Source: Cyanobacteria bacterium REEB67
GTDB lineage: Bacteria > Cyanobacteriota > Vampirovibrionia > Obscuribacterales > Obscuribacteraceae
DNA: 59,877 nt
Assembly (NCBI GenBank): GCA_018971775.1
Contig: JAGXAB010000034.1
Location: 1 to 59,877, forward strand
Reading direction: 5' to 3'
In this document: piece after piece, positions 16,268-24,953 of the stretch
How positions within the stretch are numbered: the stretch's first letter is position 1
How the letters are laid out: the number at the start of each line of letters is the position of its first letter
Translations under genes and position numbers: made by a program
The notes under the pieces: model-generated
The model's database searches: none
The model's input: only the letters and a program-made list of their open reading frames with translations
Told to the model about the DNA's origin: nothing

Positions 16268-17806
16268 ATGATTGAACAACGCACGACGACGATCTGGATA
16301 ACCGGCGATCAGTGTTCGCACGCCAACAGCGCCCTGCTCGATTGCGACCAGGATAAGACGACTGTTTTGATGATTGAGTCGATTGCCAGAGCCAGGCAAC
16401 GTCCTTACCACAAGCACAAGTTGGTTTTGATCTATTCGGTGATGAGACATTTTGCCGCCGAATTGACCGAGCTGGGCTGGCATGTCGACTATTACGCCGA
16501 GCGTCAGGATTTCGAGAGTGCTCTGAGCGAACATATCGACAGGTACAGGCCGACCAATTTTCGCATGATGCATCAATCGGAGTACGGAGTCACCGAGCGT
16601 ATGACCGCTGCTCTTGAAGGGCTGCCATGCACTGTCACGCCTCATTGCCAGTTTATTTCAAGTGCTGCCGATTTTGAGTCTCTGCACAAGGGTGAATACT
16701 CCCGCGTGACGATGGAAAATTTTTATCGCAAGATGCGCGTCAAAACCGGCCTGCTTGTGGACGGCCGGGAGCCCGTTGGTGGTGCCTGGAATTTCGATAA
16801 AGAAAACAGGAACCCGCCCGGCAGCGTGCACAACTTCGAAGCACCACTAAAGTCACCCGCCGACGACACCACTGCCGCGGTGATCGATATGGTCAACAAG
16901 CATTTTCCTGAGCATGTCGGCGTTGTCAGTCGAGAATCCTGGCATCTTGCCGTCACTCGCCGAGACGCCCTTGCTGAAGCGGCGGATTTTTTTGATCGCC
17001 GATTGGATCAATTTGGCCCTTATCAGGACGCTATGCTCAGTGGTCAGGTATCGATGAATCACTCGATGCTGTCGGCTTACATAAACACCGGCCTGCTCCA
17101 CCCCCTCGAACTGGCTCGAGACGCCGAACAGCGCTACCTGGATGGCACGGCCAGACTTTCTTCAGTGGAGGGCTTTATCCGTCAATTAATCGGCTGGCGC
17201 GAGTTTATCTGGCGCATCTATTGGCGCTTGATGCCCGAATATCGCAAGCGCAATGGTTTGAAGGCGACGAATCGACTGCCCGCATTTTTCTGGAGCGGCG
17301 ACACCGATATGTTCTGCCTGCGGGAAGCTCTCACGCATGTGCGTGAGCATGCATACAGCCATCATATTTTGCGCTTGATGGTGCTGGGCAATTTCTCCCT
17401 TTTGGCTGGTTTGCAGCCGGAAGAAGTGAATGACTGGTTCTGGGCGATGTATATCGACGGCTATGACTGGGTAATGGTGCCCAATGTGATTGGCATGGTC
17501 CTCCATGCTGATGGTGGCTATGTCGGCACCAAGCCCTATGCCGCCTCGGCCAATTACATAAATAAGATGTCGGATTATTGCAAGAAATGCGTCTACAACC
17601 CCAAGTTGACGACCGGTAAAGGCGCCTGCCCTTTTAACGCTCTTTACTGGGATTTTCTGGACCGCAATCAAGACAGTTTTAAGACTAATCACCGTATGCA
17701 AATGTCCTACGCAAATTTAAGGCGTAAATCAGATATTGAAGTGCAAAAGATCAGAGAGCAGGCGAGAGCCTATATCAAGGCAATGGCCGCCGGTGATAGG
17801 TTGTAG
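16268..17806 (+). CDS. phrB: iron-sulfur bacterial photolyase/cryptochrome (PhrB type)
   Basis: A 512-residue member of the FeS-BCP group of photolyases (photolyase-related protein family), light-driven flavoproteins of which characterised members repair (6-4) photoproducts. The N-terminal domain (about 5-130) holds the antenna pigment. The C-terminal helical domain binds FAD. Four cysteines for the [4Fe-4S] cluster are visible at 350, 438, 441 and 454 (CLREA, YCKKC, GACPF), and the His-His pair at 365-366 sits where the catalytic histidine is expected. These fit what I remember of characterised members. The length is typical. The ribosome binding site is weak. It is transcribed alone. Confidence 0.9.
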   Translation: MIEQRTTTIWITGDQCSHANSALLDCDQDKTTVLMIESIARARQRPYHKHKLVLIYSVMRHFAAELTELGWHVDYYAERQDFESALSEHIDRYRPTNFRMMHQSEYGVTERMTAALEGLPCTVTPHCQFISSAADFESLHKGEYSRVTMENFYRKMRVKTGLLVDGREPVGGAWNFDKENRNPPGSVHNFEAPLKSPADDTTAAVIDMVNKHFPEHVGVVSRESWHLAVTRRDALAEAADFFDRRLDQFGPYQDAMLSGQVSMNHSMLSAYINTGLLHPLELARDAEQRYLDGTARLSSVEGFIRQLIGWREFIWRIYWRLMPEYRKRNGLKATNRLPAFFWSGDTDMFCLREALTHVREHAYSHHILRLMVLGNFSLLAGLQPEEVNDWFWAMYIDGYDWVMVPNVIGMVLHADGGYVGTKPYAASANYINKMSDYCKKCVYNPKLTTGKGACPFNALYWDFLDRNQDSFKTNHRMQMSYANLRRKSDIEVQKIREQARAYIKAMAAGDRL

Positions 17807-17928
17807 CTGTTTGCCGACATGCTCGAATTCTAAAATTTTTATCTGTAATTACATCGCCCTGAAGAAACTTTTCAATCGGATGATTGTCAGTTAAATAGAA
17901 TTATCCCTTTTTTCTTTTGCAAGGCGCG

Positions 17929-18315
17929 ATGAAAGAGTCCGGACAACTAATAATGATTGCCGACCAGGATCCGTATGTGCGCGATATGGTCAGCAGATTT
18001 ATCTCCGATGCCGGCTACAGGGTCACCGTTGCCGCCCAGGGCTACGAAGCCCTCGATGACGCCCGCAAACTCCTTCCCGCTGCGATCATGGCCGATATCA
18101 TGTTGCCCAAGCTGGATGGACTGACTTTGTGTCGCCTTCTCAAAAGCGATCCGGCAACCGAGAGAATTATTACCGTCATTGTTTTTAGTGTCCTGTCAGC
18201 TGAAGAACGGGCTCGCAAGGCCGGTGCCGACGGTTTTATCCTCAAACCTCTGGAAAAGTCCAGGGTTTTGAATGTCTTAGAACAAGCGATCGTTAAGGGG
18301 CCGCAAAATGGATAA
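17929..18315 (+). CDS. single-domain response regulator paired with KaiC-like ATPase
   Basis: A 128-residue stand-alone receiver domain with the acidic pair near DQD (residues 13-15), phospho-acceptor Asp in MADIMLPKLDG, a Ser switch residue in VFSVLS and the Lys in ILKPL; all key residues are present. It has no output domain. Its last bases overlap the start of the KaiC-like gene by eight, so the two are translationally coupled and the receiver very likely controls, or is read by, that ATPase. The ATG at 17929 is preceded by AAGG; a TTG 12 bases earlier is possible. Confidence 0.85.
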   Translation: MKESGQLIMIADQDPYVRDMVSRFISDAGYRVTVAAQGYEALDDARKLLPAAIMADIMLPKLDGLTLCRLLKSDPATERIITVIVFSVLSAEERARKAGADGFILKPLEKSRVLNVLEQAIVKGPQNG

Positions 18316-19702
18316 GCGCGACTACAAATTTGTCAGTAGCGGCAATGCCCAGATGGATCAGATCCTCAACGGCGGCTTTCCGGCGAATTCGCTGAACATA
18401 ATCATGGGCCAGCCCGGCACTGGCAAGACTGTTTTCGCCGAACAGATGGTTTTTTATCACGCCAGAGAAAACGATCGACCGATACTCTATTTGACTACAC
18501 TTTCTGAGCCTTTATCGAAAGTGCTGACCTATCTCCAGCGTTTCTCCTTCTTCGACCAGGAGAAGGTCAATACAGCGGTACAGTATCAAGATATCGGCTT
18601 CGAGCTAGCCCAGAGCGGCGTCGGCGCTCTGCAAAAAAAAATTTACGAAGCTATTCACGAGATCTCGCCAAAAATTATTGTCATCGACTCTTTTCGCGCC
18701 TTGCACGACCTGATCGAATCTCCCAAAGAGTTGCGCCAAATGCTGCACGAGCTGACCAGCACACTGACGGCCTATGAGACTACGGTTTTTCTGGTCGGTG
18801 AATATACCGAAAAGCAAAGTAATCTCGCCCCCGAATTCGCCATCGCTGATGGTATCGTCGAGTTTTTGCGTAACCCTCTCAGTACGCGTGATGAACGCTT
18901 CGTGCGCGTGCTCAAATTGCGGGGAAGCAGCTATCATGAAGGCATGCACGGATTTCGAGTCACCTCAGATGGTCTTGAGATTTTCCCCCGCCTGGTATCT
19001 CCTCCCGAGTCCACCGCTTACACTGTCGACAATGAAAGAGTGAGCTCGGGTATCACCGGTCTGGATAAATTACTGGACGGCGGTTTTTTGAAAGGCAGCA
19101 CCTGCCTGCTCGCTGGTCCGACCGGTTCCGGTAAAACAACGGCGGCCCTGCAGTTTGCCATAGACGGCGTGCGCAAGGGCGAGGCCAGCTTATATGTGAA
19201 TTTTCAGGAAAATCCATCTCAGTTGGCGCGCTCCATTTCCAACCTCGGTGCCGACTACGAGCAGCTCGTCAAAGATGGCCTGCATCTGTATTACATGTCG
19301 CCTGTCGAATTGCAAATAGACAGTATCGTCGTGAAAATTTTCAGTTTGATTGGTGCGCTTGGCGTGAAGCGCATTGTCGTGGACGCCGTAGGCGATCTGA
19401 TCACAGCGGCCGTGGATGCCAATCGTATCCATGATTATCTCTACTCGCTCAATCAGGCCTTTAGCGCCAAAGGTGTCACTACCATACTCACATTTGAAAC
19501 ACTGGGCGGTATCACTGGCACCAGTCTCAATATGAACGGCGAGCGTTTCAGCTACATGGCTGATTCGGTCATTCTGCTCAATGTCAATGTCAAAGGCGAA
19601 CGTAAACGGACCCTGGCGATAGTGAAGCAGCGGGCCAGCGCCCACGACCTTAGTTTGCACGAAATGCGTATCGCTCGTGATGGCGTGCGGATTCTGGACT
19701 GA
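18308..19702 (+). CDS. KaiC-like double RecA-fold ATPase
   Basis: A 464-residue protein of two tandem KaiC domains. Walker A motifs are GQPGTGKT at 34-41 and GPTGSGKT at 270-277, with Walker B aspartates near 127 and 359. In the second domain the catalytic-Glu region reads NFQENPSQL, retaining one Glu. The equivalent place in the first domain reads TTLSEPLS, so the Glu pair of clock KaiC seems absent there. At the KaiC phosphorylation site (Ser-Thr in clock KaiC) the local alignment gives Ser-Tyr (FSYMADSVILL). No kaiA or kaiB is nearby. It is more likely a signalling ATPase linked to the overlapping receiver than a circadian oscillator. Confidence 0.85.
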   Translation: MDKRDYKFVSSGNAQMDQILNGGFPANSLNIIMGQPGTGKTVFAEQMVFYHARENDRPILYLTTLSEPLSKVLTYLQRFSFFDQEKVNTAVQYQDIGFELAQSGVGALQKKIYEAIHEISPKIIVIDSFRALHDLIESPKELRQMLHELTSTLTAYETTVFLVGEYTEKQSNLAPEFAIADGIVEFLRNPLSTRDERFVRVLKLRGSSYHEGMHGFRVTSDGLEIFPRLVSPPESTAYTVDNERVSSGITGLDKLLDGGFLKGSTCLLAGPTGSGKTTAALQFAIDGVRKGEASLYVNFQENPSQLARSISNLGADYEQLVKDGLHLYYMSPVELQIDSIVVKIFSLIGALGVKRIVVDAVGDLITAAVDANRIHDYLYSLNQAFSAKGVTTILTFETLGGITGTSLNMNGERFSYMADSVILLNVNVKGERKRTLAIVKQRASAHDLSLHEMRIARDGVRILD

Positions 19703-19714
19703 TTGTCGCTTGCC

Positions 19715-20776
19715 CTAACGCTTGCCGGCTTTACGCTGGACCTCTTCCCAGGCGCGCAATTTTTGCACACCCAGCTCAAATCCTTCCGGATTGCTGTAGA
19801 AATTATGAGCGCCGTCGTTGCGTGAAGGCTCGCGTACATAATAGATGTAATCAGTAAAAGCCGGTGCCAGAGCAGCTTCAATTGCACTACGACTCGGCGA
19901 TCCGACCGGACCGGGCGGCAGACCTTTATACTTGCGCGTATTGTATGGTGATTTTAAATCCAGGTCGCTTTGATAAATGATGCCGTTGCCTTTCCATTTG
20001 CCGATCATCTTGCTGGCGTAGACGATCGTCGAATCCATGCTCAAAGTCATCCCTTTTTTGATGCGATTATAGATGACAGAAGCGATGATCGGACGTTCCT
20101 GTGCCAATTTCGCTTCTGTTTCGATAACAGAGGCGGCTGTGATCGCGTTGTGCACGGTGAAATGATTGGGATTGGGACAGGTTACCTGAATTTCTTTCCA
20201 AACGACACGGAAACGTGCCACCATTTGTTTGATGAGATCGGCCGGTCTGGTAGTTGTTTGCACAAAATAAGTATCGGGGAAGAGATAACCCTCGAGGTTT
20301 GATACGACCGGATCGAGATCGCTGATCAATCTGGTGTCGTTCATCAAAGCGAGAGCCTGGGCCCTGTTCTTCAATTTTAAAGTTGGTATGGCCACCATGG
20401 CGTCGGCAATGTCGAAGCGCGTCCATCCTTCAATCACCGTTATTTTGTTCAGTTCGATGCCACCACCGGCGAGGGTGGCTAAAACTTCTCCCGGAGTGAT
20501 CGGAGATTTAAAGCGGTAGTCGCCCGCTTTCACTACTGGTGCCGGTCCGGTCATGCGGATGTAGAGCCTGGTCAAAACTGCACTCTTAATGATACCGGCC
20601 GCTTCGAGCTGAGCGAGAATCTCTTCGAGCGAACGGCCTCGACTGACGCTGATGATTGTCTCGGTTTGATTATGTACGACCGGCGCGTTGATGGTGGCAT
20701 TGAACCATCCGTAGGCGCAGAAACAGAGGGCCGCCAAAATCAGCACTAAGGTCAAAAGTATTTTCTTGGCTGACAA
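19715..20776 (-). CDS. mltG: endolytic murein transglycosylase MltG
   Basis: A 353-residue MltG (YceG) protein that cuts nascent peptidoglycan glycan strands in the periplasm. There is one N-terminal membrane anchor (about residues 5-25), then a LysM-like region (ISVSRGRSLEEILAQLEAAG) and the catalytic domain with the conserved Glu in ASVIETEAK, followed by ERPIIASVIYNRI, MDSTIVYA and YNTRKYKGLPPGPVGSPS. The length is typical. The start is TTG at 20776, with GGAA eight bases upstream. It lies 24 bases after the next upstream gene on the same strand, suggesting an operon. Confidence 0.93.
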   Translation of the reverse strand: MSAKKILLTLVLILAALCFCAYGWFNATINAPVVHNQTETIISVSRGRSLEEILAQLEAAGIIKSAVLTRLYIRMTGPAPVVKAGDYRFKSPITPGEVLATLAGGGIELNKITVIEGWTRFDIADAMVAIPTLKLKNRAQALALMNDTRLISDLDPVVSNLEGYLFPDTYFVQTTTRPADLIKQMVARFRVVWKEIQVTCPNPNHFTVHNAITAASVIETEAKLAQERPIIASVIYNRIKKGMTLSMDSTIVYASKMIGKWKGNGIIYQSDLDLKSPYNTRKYKGLPPGPVGSPSRSAIEAALAPAFTDYIYYVREPSRNDGAHNFYSNPEGFELGVQKLRAWEEVQRKAGKR

Positions 20777-20800
20777 AATCGCGTTTCCGGATCAGGCTAG

Positions 20801-22243
20801 TTAGGTGTTCGGAGGCAGGGATACTACCCAGGAGCGTCTGCCGGTATTGTCCGGTTTCGATGGTTTGAAATAAAGATTGAAGCGCACGAGGCGCTCCCTG
20901 ACGGATGTTCTGGAGGGACGGCGCTCGTTTGCGCCATTAAGTGTGGCAGTTTGCACGTCGAATGCATCTTTCGGCTTCGAGCCGTCAAATACGGTTCTCG
21001 CCTCACCGACCTTGATCTCCGTGGCGGCGATTATGCCGTCACTTGCTCTTACTTGCAGCGGTGGTGTTTCCGTCGGTTGAACGATCGGTATTTCGCGGGC
21101 GATTTCGGTGGCGGCACCGGGCGCTGCCACCGGTATCCGCTCCCCATTGCTGTCATCGATCGTATTGTTAGCCTGACTGACCGGCTGGAATGCACTGGCC
21201 GGAATTTCGATTGCTTTCTCAACACCCGGTGAGCTTGTTGATTCAGCGTTTGCCGTCAAGGCCGCCTCCTTGTCAGTGACCTTTAGATGTTTTTTCCTGA
21301 CGCGCTTCGGCTGCGGTCTTTTATCGAGCGGCGGCGTTTGAGCAAGTGCTTTGCCATCGGCGTCTTTTTGCGCACCGACTTCGATCAGCAACGGTGCAAT
21401 CTGGGTATCGACTTCGTTGCTTTCGATCAGTGGCTTGCTGTCCTGGCGGTAGAGCTTGACGCTGTCGCCTTCGACCTTAAAAGCCAGACCGTCGCTGTTG
21501 AGCGGGCTGAGTTTAAGATCTTTGTTTTTGAGTATGGCTACTTCACGGTTCAGAACGTTTTCAAAAAAACGGGCGCTCTCCGGGCAGAGTTTGCGCTCGT
21601 CGATCAGACTCTGGCGATAAAGGGCCCGGACCTGATCAGCTTTGGCCGAAGCGAGGGCGCGATAGAAACGGGTAAATTCTTCGGCGATCGCAGCTTTGTC
21701 CATATCCTTGAGTTCGCCTACACTGGCGATGGCGCCGTCGTCGGGCAAATTGAAAGAAACGCTCGTGCTTTTGGGTTTCCCCTCGGACTCGCCGGCCGCG
21801 GCCGTGATTTTTGCCAGTGATTCGGTTTTTGGACCGGGCGTTCTTTTCTCGACGGCAACAACCAGATTAGATTTTGGATCACTGACGTAATCGATCTGCA
21901 CAGTGTTAAGACCCGGGCGGGTGTAGCCGGAAATATTTACGGGCAGAGACAGGGAGACGACCGCTCCGCCAAGCACATTTACGCCATTGACAAGCGCTTG
22001 CTTCAAGGGCAGGGCCCGACCTTCAATATGCAAAAAATATGCTTTGCTAATACCAGTCGAGATTGATGAGCCTGACATTGCCCTTCTTGCAGCAGGCGTC
22101 GTCAGCTCTGGAACGGTCGGTGCTTGCGAAGCGCCGACATCACCGATCGGGGCAGAGGCTGACGCTTGACTGCCGCTATTTAGTAAAATGGCAGGAGCCG
22201 AAAGGGTCAGAAGAGTCGCCATCAGTGATGATTTCATGGACAT
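20801..22243 (-). CDS. exported protein of unknown function upstream of mltG
   Basis: A 480-residue protein with an N-terminal signal peptide (about 1-29). Residues about 70-135 (YFLHIEGRALPLKQ... TVQIDYVSDPKSNLVV) look like a beta-rich domain. Residues about 180-290 are a helical-then-beta segment (EEFTRFYRALASAKADQVRA, then AFKVEGDSVKLY) reminiscent of NTF2-like or DUF4440-type folds, but this is weak. Long Pro/Ala/Glu-rich linkers follow, with a basic patch (KRVRKKHLK). The C-terminus is beta-like. GAGGG precedes the ATG. Co-transcription with mltG suggests a cell-wall or envelope role. No named family is recognised. Confidence 0.6.
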   Translation of the reverse strand: MSMKSSLMATLLTLSAPAILLNSGSQASASAPIGDVGASQAPTVPELTTPAARRAMSGSSISTGISKAYFLHIEGRALPLKQALVNGVNVLGGAVVSLSLPVNISGYTRPGLNTVQIDYVSDPKSNLVVAVEKRTPGPKTESLAKITAAAGESEGKPKSTSVSFNLPDDGAIASVGELKDMDKAAIAEEFTRFYRALASAKADQVRALYRQSLIDERKLCPESARFFENVLNREVAILKNKDLKLSPLNSDGLAFKVEGDSVKLYRQDSKPLIESNEVDTQIAPLLIEVGAQKDADGKALAQTPPLDKRPQPKRVRKKHLKVTDKEAALTANAESTSSPGVEKAIEIPASAFQPVSQANNTIDDSNGERIPVAAPGAATEIAREIPIVQPTETPPLQVRASDGIIAATEIKVGEARTVFDGSKPKDAFDVQTATLNGANERRPSRTSVRERLVRFNLYFKPSKPDNTGRRSWVVSLPPNT

Positions 22244-22375
22244 GTTAAAAATCCCTCGCTATCAGCCCTGCTTCCAGCAAGCCTTACAATCGGTCAGGCC
22301 GTGCACAATATTTTGAAATCATGCAGCCTTAAGCGGCTATTCTATCAGCTTGGTCCGTATCATAAAGTGGTTGCC

Positions 22376-23437
22376 ATGAGACGAATTTTGCCCTCAATTA
22401 CTGCCGCCCTTATCCTCTCATCGTCGGGGCTGGTTGTCCGCGCCGAGGATGGTGGCGCGCGCGGTGGCGATCCCCTGCAAGGTGGGGTCAGTGCCCTGGA
22501 TGGGCGGCAGACGATGAGGGTAAATCTCGGCGGCGCAGCGGAAGGCTTTATCAACAATGGTCCGGTACTTCAGGGTGGTCTCGGCCACACCGAAAAAGTA
22601 CCGCCGGAAGCTTTTCGCGCCTGGTTGACCAGCAATCATCCCAAGTTTGCTCTGGAGGCTCAGTCCATGGCGGACGGCCTGGTTGTCGATGTGAAAGGAC
22701 AATGGGACCACGCCGACAAAACTCTGAAGAAGCTCGGCATACATTATGTGCAGATCCGCACGGGTGAAATCAATGCCGAGATATTAGCGCCAGCAAAAGT
22801 GTTGATCATCAATTGCGCCGGTGGAGTCAAACGTGATCGCCTGCAGTCGATTCGGGATTTTGTGCAGCGAGGCGGATATCTGCTCACGACCGATTGGGCC
22901 CTCGATAATGCTCTAGACCAGACTTTTCCCGGCTATGTGTCCTGGGATAAGGGTATTAATCATCGCTCTTTGTACGCCGCCACCTTCGTCAATCCAGACG
23001 CCGTCCTCGCTCGCGGATGCGTACGCAATGCCGCCTGGAAGTTGGATGCCGGCGCGCATCTGGTACGTATTTTGAAGCCCGAGCTGGTGCGCGTCCTTGT
23101 CGCCTCACCGGATTTGAGTATCGAAGATCCTGATCGTGCAGGCGTTCTGGCCTGTTATTTTCCCTTCGGCAAGGGCTATGTTTTGCACATGGTCGGTCAC
23201 TTCGACAACAATGCCACCATCGCCGTCGGCAATCTACTCAATGATCCTGCTCCAGGCATAAGAATAAGTCTCCGCCAGGCGATCGCCACCAATTTTGTCG
23301 TGGCCGGGCTGACCGGCCTTGCGATCGGATCTGCCAATGGCAATAGCAGCGGTAATGGTAGTGCCACCGCCAGTGGTAACGGCACCAGTACCGGTGCTCC
23401 GCTAAATTCTGAAAGATTGCGGAGGCCAGGGCATTAG
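22376..23437 (+). CDS. exported protein with DUF4159/GATase-like fold
   Basis: A 353-residue protein with a signal peptide (about 1-24). The core (about 110-300) contains ILIINCAGGVKRDRLQSIRD, FVQRGGYLLTTDWALDNALD and YFPFGKGYVLHMVGHFDNN, an order of strands and helices typical of DUF4159/ThuA-like glutamine-amidotransferase folds that bind rather than cleave. The last 35 residues are Gly/Ser/Asn/Thr-rich low complexity. The ATG at 22376 is chosen because it opens the signal peptide; the ribosome binding site is weak. Its TAG overlaps the GTG start of the methyltransferase by one base, which makes it the first gene of a coupled operon despite its different cell location. Confidence 0.65.
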   Translation: MRRILPSITAALILSSSGLVVRAEDGGARGGDPLQGGVSALDGRQTMRVNLGGAAEGFINNGPVLQGGLGHTEKVPPEAFRAWLTSNHPKFALEAQSMADGLVVDVKGQWDHADKTLKKLGIHYVQIRTGEINAEILAPAKVLIINCAGGVKRDRLQSIRDFVQRGGYLLTTDWALDNALDQTFPGYVSWDKGINHRSLYAATFVNPDAVLARGCVRNAAWKLDAGAHLVRILKPELVRVLVASPDLSIEDPDRAGVLACYFPFGKGYVLHMVGHFDNNATIAVGNLLNDPAPGIRISLRQAIATNFVVAGLTGLAIGSANGNSSGNGSATASGNGTSTGAPLNSERLRRPGH

Positions 23438-24348
23438 TGTCATTGCGAGCGCTGGAGTTTTATTCCGGTATTGGTGCCTTCGCTCAAGCCGCCGCTAATT
23501 TCGACATCGAAATCGCCGCCGCCTTCGATCAGAGTCAATGGGCCAATCAGACCTACGCTCACAATCACGGTCTGACGCCAAGCCCTCGTAATCTGGACAG
23601 CGTCAAGCCGGAGTATGTGCCAGCTGCCTCGCTCTGGTGGATGTCGCCGCCATGCACGCCCTTCAGTCGCCGCGGCAAGCAAAAAGATGAAGAGGACCAC
23701 CGGGCCAGATCGTTTTTGCACTTGATTGAAATGCTCGCTCTCAAACGCCCTGAACATCTTTGCCTGGAAAATGTCGAGGGATTCAGACAATCGGCCGTTC
23801 ATGCACTCCTGATCAAAAAGCTGGAAAGTCTTGGTTATCGCCATCTGGAAATTAGATTATGCGCCTCCGATTTTGGCGTGCCGATGCTCAGGCCGAGACT
23901 GTTCGTCGTCGCCAGCCGTACCGCTCAACTCCAGGCTCCGCCGCCCCCGCTAAAATCGGCACCATCATCGCTGCAAGAATATCTTTTTGAAAGAGGTCAG
24001 CAGTTTGATTGCTCGCCCGCCATGCTCGAGCGCTATGCGCCTGTACTAAACCGGGTCGACGCCGACATGCCCGGGAGCTATCTGATTTGCTTCACGAGTG
24101 GCTATCACCGCTGCAGGCAGGCCAGTGGTTCGCTGATCGAAACTGGTGGAGGGGGGGCCCGTTTTGTTTCCCCGGCCGAAATCCTCAAGCTGCTCGGTTT
24201 TGGGGCGCAATATACGATACCGCCAGCAGTGCCTCTCGAAGTAGCCTACCGTCTTGTCGGCAATAGCGTCGACGTGCGCGCAATCGACTATTTACTCGCA
24301 AACGTGCTTAAGCTGGAGCGGCAGAGTGCTGGAGGAATTGGCTTGTGA
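23437..24348 (+). CDS. Dnmt2-type (TRDMT1-like) cytosine-C5 methyltransferase
   Basis: A 303-residue AdoMet-dependent C5-cytosine methyltransferase. Motif I is EFYSGIGAFAQA (7-18), and motif IV PPCTPFS has the catalytic Cys73 and continues RRGKQKDEEDHRARSFLH. Motif VI is ENV (111-113), motif VIII LRPRLF, and motif X YRLVGNSVDV (271-280). Two traits point to Dnmt2 rather than a DNA methylase: the whole motif IV-VI block reads like Dnmt2, and the target-recognition region is very short and carries the Dnmt2-specific CFT tripeptide (218-220) followed by SGY. Dnmt2 enzymes methylate C38 of tRNA-Asp or, in Geobacter, tRNA-Glu. No restriction enzyme is nearby, and the next gene modifies RNA, which agrees. 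Confidence 0.87.
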   Translation: MSLRALEFYSGIGAFAQAAANFDIEIAAAFDQSQWANQTYAHNHGLTPSPRNLDSVKPEYVPAASLWWMSPPCTPFSRRGKQKDEEDHRARSFLHLIEMLALKRPEHLCLENVEGFRQSAVHALLIKKLESLGYRHLEIRLCASDFGVPMLRPRLFVVASRTAQLQAPPPPLKSAPSSLQEYLFERGQQFDCSPAMLERYAPVLNRVDADMPGSYLICFTSGYHRCRQASGSLIETGGGGARFVSPAEILKLLGFGAQYTIPPAVPLEVAYRLVGNSVDVRAIDYLLANVLKLERQSAGGIGL

Positions 24349-24953
24349 TGCGCTATTCGCCAGGTCGCCTTTATCTCGCTTTTTACAAACCCTTCGAGGT
24401 ACTCTGCCAATTTTCGCCTGAAAAGCTACCCGATGGCAGTGTGAGCGACAAAATAACACTTGCTGCCTTTGGTTTTCCGCCGGACGTTTATCCGGTTGGG
24501 CGATTGGATTATGATTCCGAAGGCCTGCTTCTGCTCTCCGACGACGGTCGCTTGACGACAAAATTATTCAAGGAAAATCATCCCCGCACCTATCTGGCCC
24601 AGGTCGAAAATATCCCTTGCGCAGAAAGTATTGCCGAGCTCGAAGCCGGTGTAATAATAGAGGGCAAAGCGACTCTACCGTGCCAAGCCTGGCTCCTCCC
24701 GAATGAACCGACCCTGCCTGACAGACAAAAACCCGTGCGCTTTCGTAAAAATATACCGACGGCATGGCTCGAGCTCACCCTTTTTGAGGGACGCAATCGT
24801 CAGGTGCGCAAAATGACCGCTAAAATCGGACATCCGACGCTCAGATTAGTGCGCGTCGCCGTCGGCGGCCTCCGTCTTTTTGAGCTGGGCATCACCGCCG
24901 GTCAGTGGGTGGAGCTGAACAGAGAAGAATTCGAGGCAATCTTTCTTGACTGA
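24345..24953 (+). CDS. RsuA/RluE-type pseudouridine synthase
   Basis: A 202-residue RNA pseudouridine synthase. The catalytic motif is VGRLDYDSEGLLLL with Asp55, and the family's R-Q-V-R-K motif appears in GRNRQVRKM. The N-terminal YLAFYKPFEVL is the KP motif of the group. There is no S4 domain, which with the length fits the RluE subfamily (23S rRNA uridine in the peptidyl-transferase region in E. coli), but the target here is unproven. GGAGGA precedes a GTG at 24345 (eight bases) and an ATG at 24348 that shares its A with the upstream TGA; either start overlaps the methyltransferase gene. Its 3' end overlaps the kinase gene by eight bases. Confidence 0.9.
   Translation: MMRYSPGRLYLAFYKPFEVLCQFSPEKLPDGSVSDKITLAAFGFPPDVYPVGRLDYDSEGLLLLSDDGRLTTKLFKENHPRTYLAQVENIPCAESIAELEAGVIIEGKATLPCQAWLLPNEPTLPDRQKPVRFRKNIPTAWLELTLFEGRNRQVRKMTAKIGHPTLRLVRVAVGGLRLFELGITAGQWVELNREEFEAIFLD

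Noticed and set aside
23437..24348. Type II restriction-modification methylase
   Set aside because: No restriction enzyme beside it, the target-recognition region is too short, and the CFT motif is present.
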